Assembly: GCF_900291015.1 (NCBI RefSeq)
Contig: NZ_OLKL01000025.1
Location: forward strand, 46,144 to 110,143
Origin: Pseudomonas persica
Lineage (GTDB): Bacteria; Pseudomonadota; Gammaproteobacteria; Pseudomonadales; Pseudomonadaceae
DNA length: 64,000 bases
Direction: 5' to 3'
Positions 1 through 9,758 of the stretch are shown here, piece after piece. The notes under the pieces are model-generated. The model made no database searches and was not told the origin of the DNA. It was given only the letters and a program-made list of their open reading frames with translations. The first letter of the stretch is position 1. Every line of letters begins with the position of its first letter. A program made the translations under genes and the position numbers.

Positions 1-3000
1 AGCTTCGACAGCATGGTCGACATGATTCCGTTCATGCTCGACCGCACCTACAACCCAGGCCAGCTGAAGGCCGTGAGGGAAATCCTGCCTGGCACTTCGA
101 CCGGTGGCGCGGCCTTCGACACGGCCGTGTTCTCCGGCTTGCAGAACGAGTATGTGGTCACCCAGAACACCCGTGGCACCGCCGATACCAGCGACGATGT
201 GTGGACGGTGACCGATACCGTGGACGGCCGCGATGGCGTCGATACGCTGTTGCACATCGAACGCCTGCAGTTCTCCGACGGCCAGCGCGTGCTGGTGGAG
301 GGGCTGAACGCGCAGCCCACCGGCAGCCCGGCCATTACTGACGGCAACGGCGGTGCGATCACCGTGGGCGATGTCCTTACGGTAAACGTGGCCGATGTGC
401 TGGATGCCGACAACATCAGCGCCGCCAACCCGTTGGGTACGCTCGCCGACCGTTCGGTGTCGTACTACTGGCAGTTTGAGGCCACCCCGGGCAGTGGTGT
501 GTTCGAGGACATCATCCTGCTGCCGGCCGGCGACCTGGCGTTCCAGAGTGCCGACGGCACCACCTTCAAGGTATCGCCGGACCTGGCCGGGCTGAGCCTG
601 CGGGTCAAGGCGATCTACCAGGACGCTCATGGCACCACCGAAGTACTGTTCTCCCAGCCCACCGCCGTGGTGCAGCCAGGCGCGCCTGTGGTACCGACGC
701 CGGCCGCGCCGGTGGTGGATGCCACTGCAGGCGGTGCCGGTCTGCACATGGTGCGCTCCGACCTCAACTTCATCCTCGACCAGATCAAGATCGCCGAGGC
801 CGATGCCGCCGGGGCGGACATCCTCTCGCTGCTGCCCAACATTCGTGCGCCGCTGGGCCTGCGGACGGTGGACGGCTCGAACAACAACCTGCTGAACCTC
901 AACGGCATCAACAATACCGAGTTCGGGGCCGCCGACAACGTCTTCCCGCGTGTCACCGACCCGGTGTTCAACCCGGCCGAAGGTGCGCCTGCAGGCTTCT
1001 TCGGCCCTGGCTCGCCGGCCATTCCGGGCTCGTCGTACGAGCAGACCAGCGGCCCGGTGTTCGACTCGCAGCCGCGCACCATCAGCAACCTGATCGTCGA
1101 CCAGACCTCCAACAACCCGGCGGCCTATGCCACCGCGTATGACCCGGGTGTGGACGGCGTGCTCAACTTCGGCGCCGTGGGCAACGACGACGTGCTCAAG
1201 GACGGCGTGCGCATCGTCGCCAGCCCGGGCCTGGACGGTCAGTTCGGCACCGCCGACGACCATGACGTGTACCTGTTCGAAAACACCGCCGCCGATGCCG
1301 GCCTGTCTGCGCCGTTCAACGCCTGGATGACCTTCTTCGGGCAGTTCTTCGATCATGGCCTGGACCTGGTGACCAAGGGCGGCTCGGGCACCATCTACAT
1401 TCCGCTGCAACCGGATGACCCGCTGTACGTGGAGGGCGGTTTCACCAACTTCATGGTGGTGACCCGTGCCACCAACCTGCCTGGGCCGGATGGCATCCTC
1501 GGCAATGCCGACGACATTCACGAGCACACCAACACCACCTCGCCATTCGTGGACCAGAACCAGACCTACAGCTCGCACCCCTCGCACCAGGTGTTCCTGC
1601 GTGCCTACGTGATGACCGACGCTGGCCCCGTCGCGACCGGTGAGTTGATCACCAACCGTGACCTGGGTACCGATGGCACGTTCGGCACTGCCGACGACAT
1701 ACCAATCGGAGGCATGGCGACCTGGAAAGTGGTCAAGGCTCAGGCCCGCGACGTGCTCGGCATCAACCTGACCGATGCCGACGTCGATAACGTGCCGCTG
1801 CTGGCAACCGACGCCTACGGCAACTTCCTGCGCGGGCCTACCGGCATGCCGCAGGTGGTGATGCGCGTGAACAATGGCGCCGATGGCATCGCCGGTACAG
1901 CTGACGATGTGACTGAACTGGTCGAAGGCAACCGCGATGCGCCCATCAGCCTGACCAACGCCGTGCGCACTGGCCACCAGTTCCTGGCCGACATTGCCCA
2001 TAATGCCGCGCCGGTGTTCAGCGGTGGCGTGCTGGCGCCTGATGCCGATAGCGTCGCCGGCAATGCTGTGCCGGTGGACCCAAACACCGGCGCCAACCTG
2101 GCCTACGACGACGAGCTGCTCGATGCCCACTACATCGCCGGCGACGGCCGGGTCAACGAGAACATCGGCCTGACCGCCGTGCATGCGATCTTCCATGCCG
2201 AGCACAACCGGCTGGTGGCGCAGACCAAGGACACCGTGCTCGACTCGGGCGACCTGGCGTTCCTCAACGAGTGGCTGCTCAACCCGCTGACCGCGCTGCC
2301 GGCCAACCAGGCCGAGATCGACGCGCTGGTGTGGAATGGCGAGCGTTTGTTCCAGGCGGCCAAGTTCGGTACCGAGATGCAGTACCAGCACCTGGTGTTC
2401 GAGGAGTTCGCCCGTACCGTGCAACCACGGGTCGACCTGTTCTTTGCCCCGACCCAGGTGTACGACGTTGATCTCGATGCGTCGATCGTGGCCGAGTTCG
2501 CCCACACCGTGTACCGCTTCGGCCACTCGATGCTGACCGAGACCGTCGACCGCTTCAACGTCGACTTCACCGTCATCGGCGACCCGAACAGTGCCAACCC
2601 CGACCAGCAACTGGGTCTGATCGCGGCATTCCTCAACCCGCTGGCGTACGCCGCCAGTGGTGTCACCCCCGAGGATGCCACCAGCGCCATCGTGCGCGGG
2701 GTCACCCGCCAGGCCGGTAACGAAATCGACGAGTTCGTCACCGAGGCGCTGCGCAACAACCTGCTCGGCCTGCCGCTGGACCTGCCGGCGATCAACATCG
2801 CCCGTGGCCGTGACGTCGGCATCCCATCGCTGAACGCCGTGCGCCGCGACATTTACGCGCAAACCGGCGATACCCAGCTCAAGCCGTACACCAGCTGGGT
2901 CGACCTGGTGCAGCACCTGAAACATCCGGAGTCGCTGATCAACTTCATCGCCGCCTACGGCACCCACAGCACCATCACCGGGGCCACCACGTTGCTGGAA

Positions 3001-6000
3001 AAACGTGCGGCGGCCATGGCCTTGGTGTTCGGCGGCGACGGCGCGCCAGCTGATCGCCTGGACTTCCTCAACAGCACTGGCGCCTACGCCAACGTCACTT
3101 TGCCTGGCAGGGATGGCGTGCTGGGTACCGCCGATGACCTGAGGGCGGTGACAGTGACCGGGGTCGATGCCATCGACCTGTGGATCGGTGGCCTGGCCGA
3201 AGCGAAAACCCCGTTTGGTGGCATGCTTGGCAGCACCTTCAACTTCGTGTTCGAGAACCAGATGGAGAAACTGCAGGACGGCGACCGCTTCTACTACCTG
3301 GAGCGCACCGCTGGCCTGTCGATGAACGCCGAGCTGGAAAGCAACTCGTTCGCCAAGCTGATCATGGCCAACACCTCGGCCACCCACCTGCCGGGCCTGG
3401 TGTTCTCCGACGTAGGCTTCTACCTGGAAGTGGACCAGAGCAAGCAGTTCAACGAAGGCCTTGGCAATGCCGACCCACTGGGCGAAAACGGCGAGCAGGT
3501 GGTGTTCCGCGACAGCCCGCTGACCGCAGGCCCGGACACCAACTACATCCGCTACGCCGGTGATCAGCACATCGTGCTGGGTGGCACCAACGGTGACGAC
3601 ATTCTGGTCTCCAGCGAGGGCGACGATACGGTCTGGGGCGATGATGGCAACGACCGCATCGAGGGTGGCGACGGCAACGACCAGCTGCGTGGCGGTGCCG
3701 GCGACGACATCATCAGCGACATGGGTGGTGACGACAACATCCAGGGCGGCGACGGCAACGATGTGCTGCACGGTGGTAACGGCGTCAACCTGATCATCGG
3801 CGGTTTCGGCAACGACTTCATCGTCACCGGTGAGGATGCTTCCGAAGCCATCGGCGGCCAGGGCAACGACTTTATCCTGGGCAGCAAGGCCAACGAGCAG
3901 GACATGGGTAACGAAGGTGACGACTGGATCGAGAAAGGCACCTCGGACGGCGCGCCCGGCGACAACTTCGACCCGCTTGGCAACGACCCGGTCATCGGCC
4001 ACGACGTGTTCATCGGTGGCAACGAGAACGACAAGTTCAACGGTGAAGGCGGCGACGACATCATGGTCGGCAGCCTGGGCTTCGGTGATCGCTACATCGG
4101 TGGCTCCGGCTACGACTGGGCAACCTTCAAGGACCTCGCCCAGGGCGTGACCATCGACTTCAGCGACCGCTTCTTCGATGTGCCGCCGGTACCAGGGTCG
4201 GGCGCGTCCGCGCTGGTGCGCTTCGACATCATGGAAGGCTTGTCGGGTTCGGCCCATGGTGACTTCCTGCGCGGTGACAGCGAAACCGCTGCCACCTTGC
4301 CGACCAACGGTGCCAACGGCAGCGTGCTGACCAACATCAGCCTGATCGACGGCCTGGCCGGCCTGCTGGCTGCCGGGGCGACGTTCTACGATGGCGGCAA
4401 CATCATCCTCGGCGGCAGTGGCAGCGATCTGATCGAAGGCCGTGGCGGTGACGATATCCTCGACGGTGACAAGTGGCTGAACGTGCGCATCAGCGTGCGC
4501 GCCAACAGCGACGGCACCGGCCCGGAAATCGCCAGCTACGACAGCATGGAGCCGATGGTGCCGCTGATGCTCAATGGCACCTACAATCCGGGCCAACTGG
4601 TGATCGTCCGCGAAATCCTCAACGGCACCGACAGCTATGACACGGCGGTGTTCTCGGGCGTGGCCACCGACTACAGCGTGGTGGTCGATGGCAACTCGGT
4701 GATCGTCACCGACCTGGTGGACGGGCGGGATGGTGTCGATCGCCTGACCGGCATCGAGCGCCTGCAGTTCTCCGACAGCTCCCAGGCCTCCGGCGTGGGC
4801 ACCGCTGTCAACGCCGGCCCAACGAGCCACCTGGCGATCCTCGACGCAGTCACCGGTCTGCGCAACGATACATCGGTCAGCGGCCAGCTGCTGCGGGTGA
4901 GCAACCTGGCGGTGCACGATGCCGACAACGTCAGCGCCACCAACGCGAGCGGTGCCATCAACGGCCCTGTGGCGTACTACTGGCAAGTAGAGACCCTGCC
5001 AGGCTCGGGGGTGTACGAAGACATCACCTTCGTCGCCGCCGGTGAGGTTTCGCGGGCGATCGGCAGCACCTACCGGGTGACCGATGATGTAGCGGGCCTG
5101 AACATCCGCGTACGCGGGGTGTACCAGGACGCCAAGGGCACGCTGGAAATCGTCGATTCCTCGGCGAACAGCGCACCGACTGCCGGGCCGACCGTGACCG
5201 GGCTGCTGGTGCAGAACCAGACCCTCACCGCCAACACGGCAACCATCGTCGATGCCGATGGCCTGAGCAACCCGCAGTTCACCTTCCAGTGGCAGTCCAA
5301 CCGGGGGCTCGGCTGGGTCAATATTGCTGGCGCCATCAGCAGCACCTTTGTCCTGACCCAGGCGCAAGTTGGGCAGAACATGCGGGTCCTGGTGAGCTAC
5401 GTGGATGACTTTGGCGTGCAGGAAAGCATCGCTTCCGACATCCTCGACCCGGTGGCCAACGTCAATGATGCGCCTACCGGTGCCGTACTGATCAGCGACA
5501 CCACGCCAGCCCTTGGGCAGACGCTGACGGCACTTACCGGCACTATTGCCGACCTGGACGGGCTGGGTGCGTTCAGCTTCCAGTGGCAGCAAGGTAGCGG
5601 TACGACGTTTACCAATATTGCTGGTGCGACTGCTGCTACCTTCACCCCAGGTCCGTCGCAGGGGCATTTCCAGCTGCGCGTGCTGGTGCGCTACACCGAC
5701 GGCTTCGGCGCCCAGGAAACGGTGACCTCTGCAGCGACGGCGGAGGTGCCGGCGGTGCCAGGCGTGACGCTGGTGGGTACAACCGCTGCGGATACCCTGA
5801 CCGGCACCGTGGGTGACGACGTCCTGCTTGGTCTGGCTGGTAACGACACACTCATTGGCCTGACCGGATTCGATCAGTTGTTCGGTGGTGATGGCGACGA
5901 CACGCTCGATGGCGGTGAAGGCAACGACACCCTCGACGGCGGTGCCGGCAACGATGTGCTTAATGGTGGGCTGGGTGCAGATGCGATGACGGGCGGCGCT

Positions 6001-7977
6001 GGCAACGACACGTTCGTTGTCGACAACGTGGGTGACACCGTCAGCGAGTCGGCTGGTGGGGGCTTGGACCTGGTGCAGACCAACCTGGCAAGCTACACCT
6101 TGGGCGCTAACCTGGAGAACCTGAGCTTTACCGGCATCGGCAACTTTATCGGTGTGGGTAATGCCCTGGCCAATACCATCGTCGGTGGTGCCGGAAACGA
6201 CTTCCTCAACGGTGGTGCGGGTATCGACCAGTTGGTGGGCGGTGCCGGCAACGACAGCTATGTGGTCGACAATGCCGGGGACGTGATCGTGGAACAGGCC
6301 GGTGGTGGTACCGACCTGGTGCGCACCACGCTGACCAGCTGGACGCTGGGCAACAACCTGGAGAACTTGAGGTACTTCGGTGCCGCCAACTTCACCGGTA
6401 CCGGTAATGCCCTGGACAACGTCATCACCGGTGGTTCAGGTAATGACATCCTCATCGGCAACGCCGGTAACGACACACTCGACGGTGGGCTCGGTACGGA
6501 CACCATGATCGGCGGAGCTGGTGATGACACCTTTGTCGTCGACAACGCTGCAGACATCATCGTCGAGGTGTTGGGCGGGGGCTCCGATCTGGTGCGCACC
6601 AGCCTGGCGAGCTACACTCTCGCGGCCACCCTGGAGAGCCTGAGCTTTACCGGTACCGGCAACTTCACCGGTGTAGGTAATGGCCTGGCCAACACCATCG
6701 TCGGCGGAGCCGGAAACGACTTCCTCAACGGTGGCGCGGGTATCGATCTGCTGGTGGGCGGTGCCGGCAACGACAGCTATGTGGTCGATAATGCCGGGGA
6801 CGTGATCGTGGAACAGGCAGGGGCTGGTACCGACCTGGTGCGTACGACGCTGACCAGCTGGGCGCTGGGCAATAACCTGGAAAACTTGACCTACTTTGGT
6901 GCCGCAAACTTCGTGGGTACCGGTAACGGCTTGAACAACGTCATCACCAGTGGTTCGGGCAATGATGTCCTAAACGGTGGGGCAGGCTCAGATACCATGA
7001 CAGGCGGTGCCGGCAATGACACCTATGTCGTCGATAACGTGGGTGACACCGTCAGCGAGTCGGCTGGTGGGGGCTTGGACCTGGTGCAGACCAACCTGGC
7101 AAGCTACACCTTGGGCGCTAACCTGGAGAACCTGAGCTTTACCGGCATCGGCAACTTTATCGGTGTGGGTAATGCCCTGGCCAATACCATCGTCGGTGGT
7201 GCCGGAAACGACTTCCTCAACGGTGGTGCGGGTATCGACCAGTTGGTGGGCGGTGCCGGCAACGACAGCTATGTGGTCGACAATGCCGGGGACGTGATCG
7301 TGGAACAGGCCGGTGGTGGTACCGACCTGGTGCGCACCACGCTGACCAGCTGGACGCTGGGCAACAACCTGGAGAACTTGAGGTACTTCGGTGCCGCCAA
7401 CTTCACCGGTACCGGTAATGCCCTGGACAACGTCATCACCGGTGGCTCAGGTAATGACACCCTCACCGGTGGTGTCGGCAACGACCAGCTGCTGGGTGGC
7501 ATTGGCAACGATACTCTGGACGGCGGCGACGGCAACGACAGCCTGGATGGCGGTCTTGGCAACGACATCCTCAACGGTGGGGCAGGCAGTGACACGCTGT
7601 TCGGCGATGATGGCAACGACATTCTGTCGGGTGGTAGTGGCAATGACTTCATCAACGGTGCGGCAGGCGATGACACGGTCAACGGCGGCGCGGGCGATGA
7701 CACGATGATGGCCACTGACGGCAATGATGTCTTCCAGTTCGCCGCGGGCTTCGGCAATGACCTGATCATCAACTTCGATAGTGATGTGACGGGCGGGCAG
7801 GACCTGCTGGATATTACCGCCTTCAACATCACCGCAGCCACCTTTGCCGCCAACGTTACCATCGCCGATGACGGCGCGGATACGCTGGTAAGTATCGGTG
7901 CTACCGACTCCATCCGCCTGGTGGGGGTGGCGGATGCAACCACGGTGACTGCAGCGGACTTCAACCTGGCAGGTTGA
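1..7977 (+). CDS. Secreted animal-type heme peroxidase with RTX calcium-binding repeats (5' end outside window)
   Basis: Only the 3' part is present: the frame is open from base 1, and the first residues (SFDSM...YNPGQL) match an internal module near residue 1508, so the true start lies upstream. Numbering from the first ATG (base 13): an N-terminal module, then an animal heme peroxidase domain (about 240-1110) with distal-His motif FFGQFFDHG (His448), proximal-His motif YRFGHSM (His838) and NIARGRD; a first block of GGxGxD RTX repeats (about 1190-1370); a second copy of the N-terminal module; two Ig-like modules (about 1720-1910); a long RTX array and a C-terminal tail. Several GxDGxxGxADD loops are inserted in the peroxidase domain. 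Known for the family: export by a type I secretion system and folding on calcium outside the cell. It resembles the giant P. putida peroxidase (PP_2561 type, from memory). No secretion genes are in the window. Confidence 0.9.
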   Translation, partial: SFDSMVDMIPFMLDRTYNPGQLKAVREILPGTSTGGAAFDTAVFSGLQNEYVVTQNTRGTADTSDDVWTVTDTVDGRDGVDTLLHIERLQFSDGQRVLVEGLNAQPTGSPAITDGNGGAITVGDVLTVNVADVLDADNISAANPLGTLADRSVSYYWQFEATPGSGVFEDIILLPAGDLAFQSADGTTFKVSPDLAGLSLRVKAIYQDAHGTTEVLFSQPTAVVQPGAPVVPTPAAPVVDATAGGAGLHMVRSDLNFILDQIKIAEADAAGADILSLLPNIRAPLGLRTVDGSNNNLLNLNGINNTEFGAADNVFPRVTDPVFNPAEGAPAGFFGPGSPAIPGSSYEQTSGPVFDSQPRTISNLIVDQTSNNPAAYATAYDPGVDGVLNFGAVGNDDVLKDGVRIVASPGLDGQFGTADDHDVYLFENTAADAGLSAPFNAWMTFFGQFFDHGLDLVTKGGSGTIYIPLQPDDPLYVEGGFTNFMVVTRATNLPGPDGILGNADDIHEHTNTTSPFVDQNQTYSSHPSHQVFLRAYVMTDAGPVATGELITNRDLGTDGTFGTADDIPIGGMATWKVVKAQARDVLGINLTDADVDNVPLLATDAYGNFLRGPTGMPQVVMRVNNGADGIAGTADDVTELVEGNRDAPISLTNAVRTGHQFLADIAHNAAPVFSGGVLAPDADSVAGNAVPVDPNTGANLAYDDELLDAHYIAGDGRVNENIGLTAVHAIFHAEHNRLVAQTKDTVLDSGDLAFLNEWLLNPLTALPANQAEIDALVWNGERLFQAAKFGTEMQYQHLVFEEFARTVQPRVDLFFAPTQVYDVDLDASIVAEFAHTVYRFGHSMLTETVDRFNVDFTVIGDPNSANPDQQLGLIAAFLNPLAYAASGVTPEDATSAIVRGVTRQAGNEIDEFVTEALRNNLLGLPLDLPAINIARGRDVGIPSLNAVRRDIYAQTGDTQLKPYTSWVDLVQHLKHPESLINFIAAYGTHSTITGATTLLEKRAAAMALVFGGDGAPADRLDFLNSTGAYANVTLPGRDGVLGTADDLRAVTVTGVDAIDLWIGGLAEAKTPFGGMLGSTFNFVFENQMEKLQDGDRFYYLERTAGLSMNAELESNSFAKLIMANTSATHLPGLVFSDVGFYLEVDQSKQFNEGLGNADPLGENGEQVVFRDSPLTAGPDTNYIRYAGDQHIVLGGTNGDDILVSSEGDDTVWGDDGNDRIEGGDGNDQLRGGAGDDIISDMGGDDNIQGGDGNDVLHGGNGVNLIIGGFGNDFIVTGEDASEAIGGQGNDFILGSKANEQDMGNEGDDWIEKGTSDGAPGDNFDPLGNDPVIGHDVFIGGNENDKFNGEGGDDIMVGSLGFGDRYIGGSGYDWATFKDLAQGVTIDFSDRFFDVPPVPGSGASALVRFDIMEGLSGSAHGDFLRGDSETAATLPTNGANGSVLTNISLIDGLAGLLAAGATFYDGGNIILGGSGSDLIEGRGGDDILDGDKWLNVRISVRANSDGTGPEIASYDSMEPMVPLMLNGTYNPGQLVIVREILNGTDSYDTAVFSGVATDYSVVVDGNSVIVTDLVDGRDGVDRLTGIERLQFSDSSQASGVGTAVNAGPTSHLAILDAVTGLRNDTSVSGQLLRVSNLAVHDADNVSATNASGAINGPVAYYWQVETLPGSGVYEDITFVAAGEVSRAIGSTYRVTDDVAGLNIRVRGVYQDAKGTLEIVDSSANSAPTAGPTVTGLLVQNQTLTANTATIVDADGLSNPQFTFQWQSNRGLGWVNIAGAISSTFVLTQAQVGQNMRVLVSYVDDFGVQESIASDILDPVANVNDAPTGAVLISDTTPALGQTLTALTGTIADLDGLGAFSFQWQQGSGTTFTNIAGATAATFTPGPSQGHFQLRVLVRYTDGFGAQETVTSAATAEVPAVPGVTLVGTTAADTLTGTVGDDVLLGLAGNDTLIGLTGFDQLFGGDGDDTLDGGEGNDTLDGGAGNDVLNGGLGADAMTGGAGNDTFVVDNVGDTVSESAGGGLDLVQTNLASYTLGANLENLSFTGIGNFIGVGNALANTIVGGAGNDFLNGGAGIDQLVGGAGNDSYVVDNAGDVIVEQAGGGTDLVRTTLTSWTLGNNLENLRYFGAANFTGTGNALDNVITGGSGNDILIGNAGNDTLDGGLGTDTMIGGAGDDTFVVDNAADIIVEVLGGGSDLVRTSLASYTLAATLESLSFTGTGNFTGVGNGLANTIVGGAGNDFLNGGAGIDLLVGGAGNDSYVVDNAGDVIVEQAGAGTDLVRTTLTSWALGNNLENLTYFGAANFVGTGNGLNNVITSGSGNDVLNGGAGSDTMTGGAGNDTYVVDNVGDTVSESAGGGLDLVQTNLASYTLGANLENLSFTGIGNFIGVGNALANTIVGGAGNDFLNGGAGIDQLVGGAGNDSYVVDNAGDVIVEQAGGGTDLVRTTLTSWTLGNNLENLRYFGAANFTGTGNALDNVITGGSGNDTLTGGVGNDQLLGGIGNDTLDGGDGNDSLDGGLGNDILNGGAGSDTLFGDDGNDILSGGSGNDFINGAAGDDTVNGGAGDDTMMATDGNDVFQFAAGFGNDLIINFDSDVTGGQDLLDITAFNITAATFAANVTIADDGADTLVSIGATDSIRLVGVADATTVTAADFNLAG
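6025..6434 (+). repeat. Long intragenic repeat, copy 1 (410 bp)
   Basis: Inside the C-terminal RTX region. By eye it is identical, base for base, to 7036-7445, 1011 bp downstream, including silent positions. It encodes about 136 residues of RTX plus linker. Intervening sequence carries a third, diverged version of the same module. This points to recent duplication or gene conversion. Confidence 0.9.
7036..7445 (+). repeat. Long intragenic repeat, copy 2 (410 bp)
   Basis: Second copy of the 6025-6434 unit. The first difference is at 7446 (C here, T in copy 1). The flanking RTX units differ between copies. Confidence 0.9.
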
Positions 7978-7999
7978 GGGCCTGAGAGATACGCTGCAA

Positions 8000-8250
8000 G
8001 GGCCGCTTTGCGGCCCATTCGCGGGCAAGCCCGCTCCCACAAGTGCCAACCCGGGCTTGTGGGAGTGGGCTTGCCCGCGCTGTGGATGGCACCGGCGTTG
8101 CCGGTGTTCGCGGCTAAAGCCGCTCCCACAGGTTTGCACATGGTTCGAGGTCCACGTGGTCGGGGTGGGAGCTGGCTTGCCGGCGATCACCGGCGCAGCC
8201 GGTGCCATATGGCGCGTCGCCTGCTTCACGGGCTTGCCCGCTCCGACAAT
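8000..8250. repeat. Cluster of REP hairpins filling the 320-bp gap after the peroxidase gene
   Basis: The gap 7978-8297 holds a GGCCGC-TTT-GCGGCC hairpin (8001-8015, possible end of the peroxidase transcript but with no T-run). It is followed by REP cores of three types: GCGGGCAAGCCCGC, GCGGCTAAAGCCGC and a GCTGGCTTGCCGGC variant with CACCGGCGCAGCCGGTG. Nothing coding was seen. The last ~45 bases before 8298 should contain the promoter of the next gene. Confidence 0.85.
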
Positions 8251-8297
8251 GGAGCGCGTTATACTCCGCGTCTTTTGCCCATGCCCGGAATCCGCAC

Positions 8298-8783
8298 ATG
8301 CGCCAGGTTTTGCTCATCGTCGATGTCCAGTCCACCTTCAGCCCGCCCGAGTGGCTGATCGATGGCCTGCGCCGATTGTCGGCCACCATCCCCACCATTG
8401 CCTCGGTCGAGTTGCACGATGAACAGGTCACGCCGTTCGAGCGCCAACTCGGCTGGCACCCGGCGGCCGAGGACGAGAGCCTGATCGAAGCCGACCAGGT
8501 GTTCGTCAAGCATGGCTACGGGCAGAGCGCCGAGGCCATCGACTACATTCGGCAACTGGGCGTGGAGCGCGTGCTGGTGTGCGGGCTGCAGACCGAAACC
8601 TGTGTGCTGGCCGCCGGTTTCGCCCTGTTCGATGCGGGTCTGATGCCCACCCTGGTCACCGACATGACGGTAGGGTCTTCGCTGGACAGGTCGGGCAAGC
8701 TGGGGATCCAGTTGTGGCAGCAGCACTTCCGCCAGGTCACCACCTCGGCCGAAGTGCTTGCCGAACTGGCCGCGCAAGGCTAG
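8298..8783 (+). CDS. Isochorismatase-fold cysteine hydrolase
   Basis: 161 residues, a complete minimal member of the isochorismatase/nicotinamidase superfamily. The expected catalytic triad is visible: Asp9 in LLIVDVQ, Lys71 in VFVKHGYG and Cys102 in CGLQTETCV. The ATG at 8298 begins directly at the first beta strand; an open frame upstream to 8202 runs through REP DNA and is not used. Related proteins hydrolyse amides or act on pterin- or ureido-type substrates. The substrate cannot be told from sequence. It stands alone, convergent with the pirin gene. Confidence 0.85.
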   Translation: MRQVLLIVDVQSTFSPPEWLIDGLRRLSATIPTIASVELHDEQVTPFERQLGWHPAAEDESLIEADQVFVKHGYGQSAEAIDYIRQLGVERVLVCGLQTETCVLAAGFALFDAGLMPTLVTDMTVGSSLDRSGKLGIQLWQQHFRQVTTSAEVLAELAAQG

Positions 8784-8840
8784 TTCAATGTCACCGCAGT
8801 CGAGGTGGCAGCACAAGGCGGCCAGCACTGGCCCGATCCA

Positions 8841-9539
8841 TCAGGCCACATCCACCAGTACGATCTCGCTGTCCTCGATGGCGGTCACCCGCAGCACCTG
8901 CTCCTGCTCGATCGCCACACCATCGCGCGCCTTGGTGCGCAGCCCGTTGACCTCCACCAGCCCCTTGGCCGGCACCAGGTAGCCCCGGCGTGCGGCATCG
9001 AAGCGGTACTCGGCAGTTTCACCGGCATGCAGGGTGGCAGCCAGCAACCGCGCATCGGTACGGATCTGCAGGCTGTCCTCATCGCCCACGCGGCCGCTGG
9101 CCAGGGTCACGAAGCCTTCGCCACGCTCACCTTTGGGGAACGGCCGGGTACCCCACTGCGGTGCTTCACCAGTGCGCTCCGGCACGATCCAGATCTGGAA
9201 AATACGCGTGTCGACGTCCTCCAGGTTGTACTCGCTGTGCACGATGCCGGTACCGGCACTCATCACCTGCACATCACCGGCTTCGGTACGGCCTTTGTTA
9301 CCCAGGCTGTCCTGGTGGCTGATCGCGCCTTCACGCACATAGGTGATGATTTCCATGTCGCGGTGCGGGTGCGGCGGGAAGCCGCTGCCGGCAGCGATCA
9401 GGTCGTCGTTCCACACCCGCAGGTTGCCCCAGTGCATGCGCGCCGGGTCGTAGTACTCGGCAAACGAGAAGTGGTGGTGGGCGTCGAGCCAGCCGTGGTT
9501 GGCGTGGCCGAGGCTTTCGAACGGTCGCAGTTGCAGCAT
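8841..9539 (-). CDS. Pirin family protein (YhhW-like bicupin)
   Basis: 232 residues with the pirin N-terminal cupin motif PPHPHRDMEIITY. The metal ligands expected from YhhW and pirin are His57, His59, His101 and Glu103 (GIVHSEYN). Characterised members are iron or other metal cupins, some with quercetin 2,3-dioxygenase activity in vitro; others act as stress-linked cofactors. ATG at 9539 is preceded by an AAGGAGCACGAC ribosome site. Upstream 9540-9758 is an AT-richer divergent promoter region shared with the helicase gene. Confidence 0.88.
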   Translation of the reverse strand: MLQLRPFESLGHANHGWLDAHHHFSFAEYYDPARMHWGNLRVWNDDLIAAGSGFPPHPHRDMEIITYVREGAISHQDSLGNKGRTEAGDVQVMSAGTGIVHSEYNLEDVDTRIFQIWIVPERTGEAPQWGTRPFPKGERGEGFVTLASGRVGDEDSLQIRTDARLLAATLHAGETAEYRFDAARRGYLVPAKGLVEVNGLRTKARDGVAIEQEQVLRVTAIEDSEIVLVDVA

Positions 9540-9758
9540 GTCGTGCTCCTTGAATCAGTGGATTGACGCCATGATGCGCTGAAGAAGCATCTAAAATAAG
9601 CGTAAATATCGGCTTAAAACAATCAGTAAAATAGATTTGTTGCGGTGGAGTGTTTTATCCGCTTCATCGCCTAATCCACTGATCTGCAAGCATTCGCTGG
9701 CGATTTTTTGTCGATCCGGCGAACATGCCCGCTGATTCAGTTTTTCAACGGAGTGACC

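Noticed and set aside
5780..7720. CRISPR-like regular spacing of short repeats
   Set aside because: These are in-frame RTX codon repeats without constant-length unique spacers.
8000..8250. REP cluster as a small RNA gene or CRISPR array
   Set aside because: Units vary in type and orientation, with no leader or promoter; REP elements explain them.
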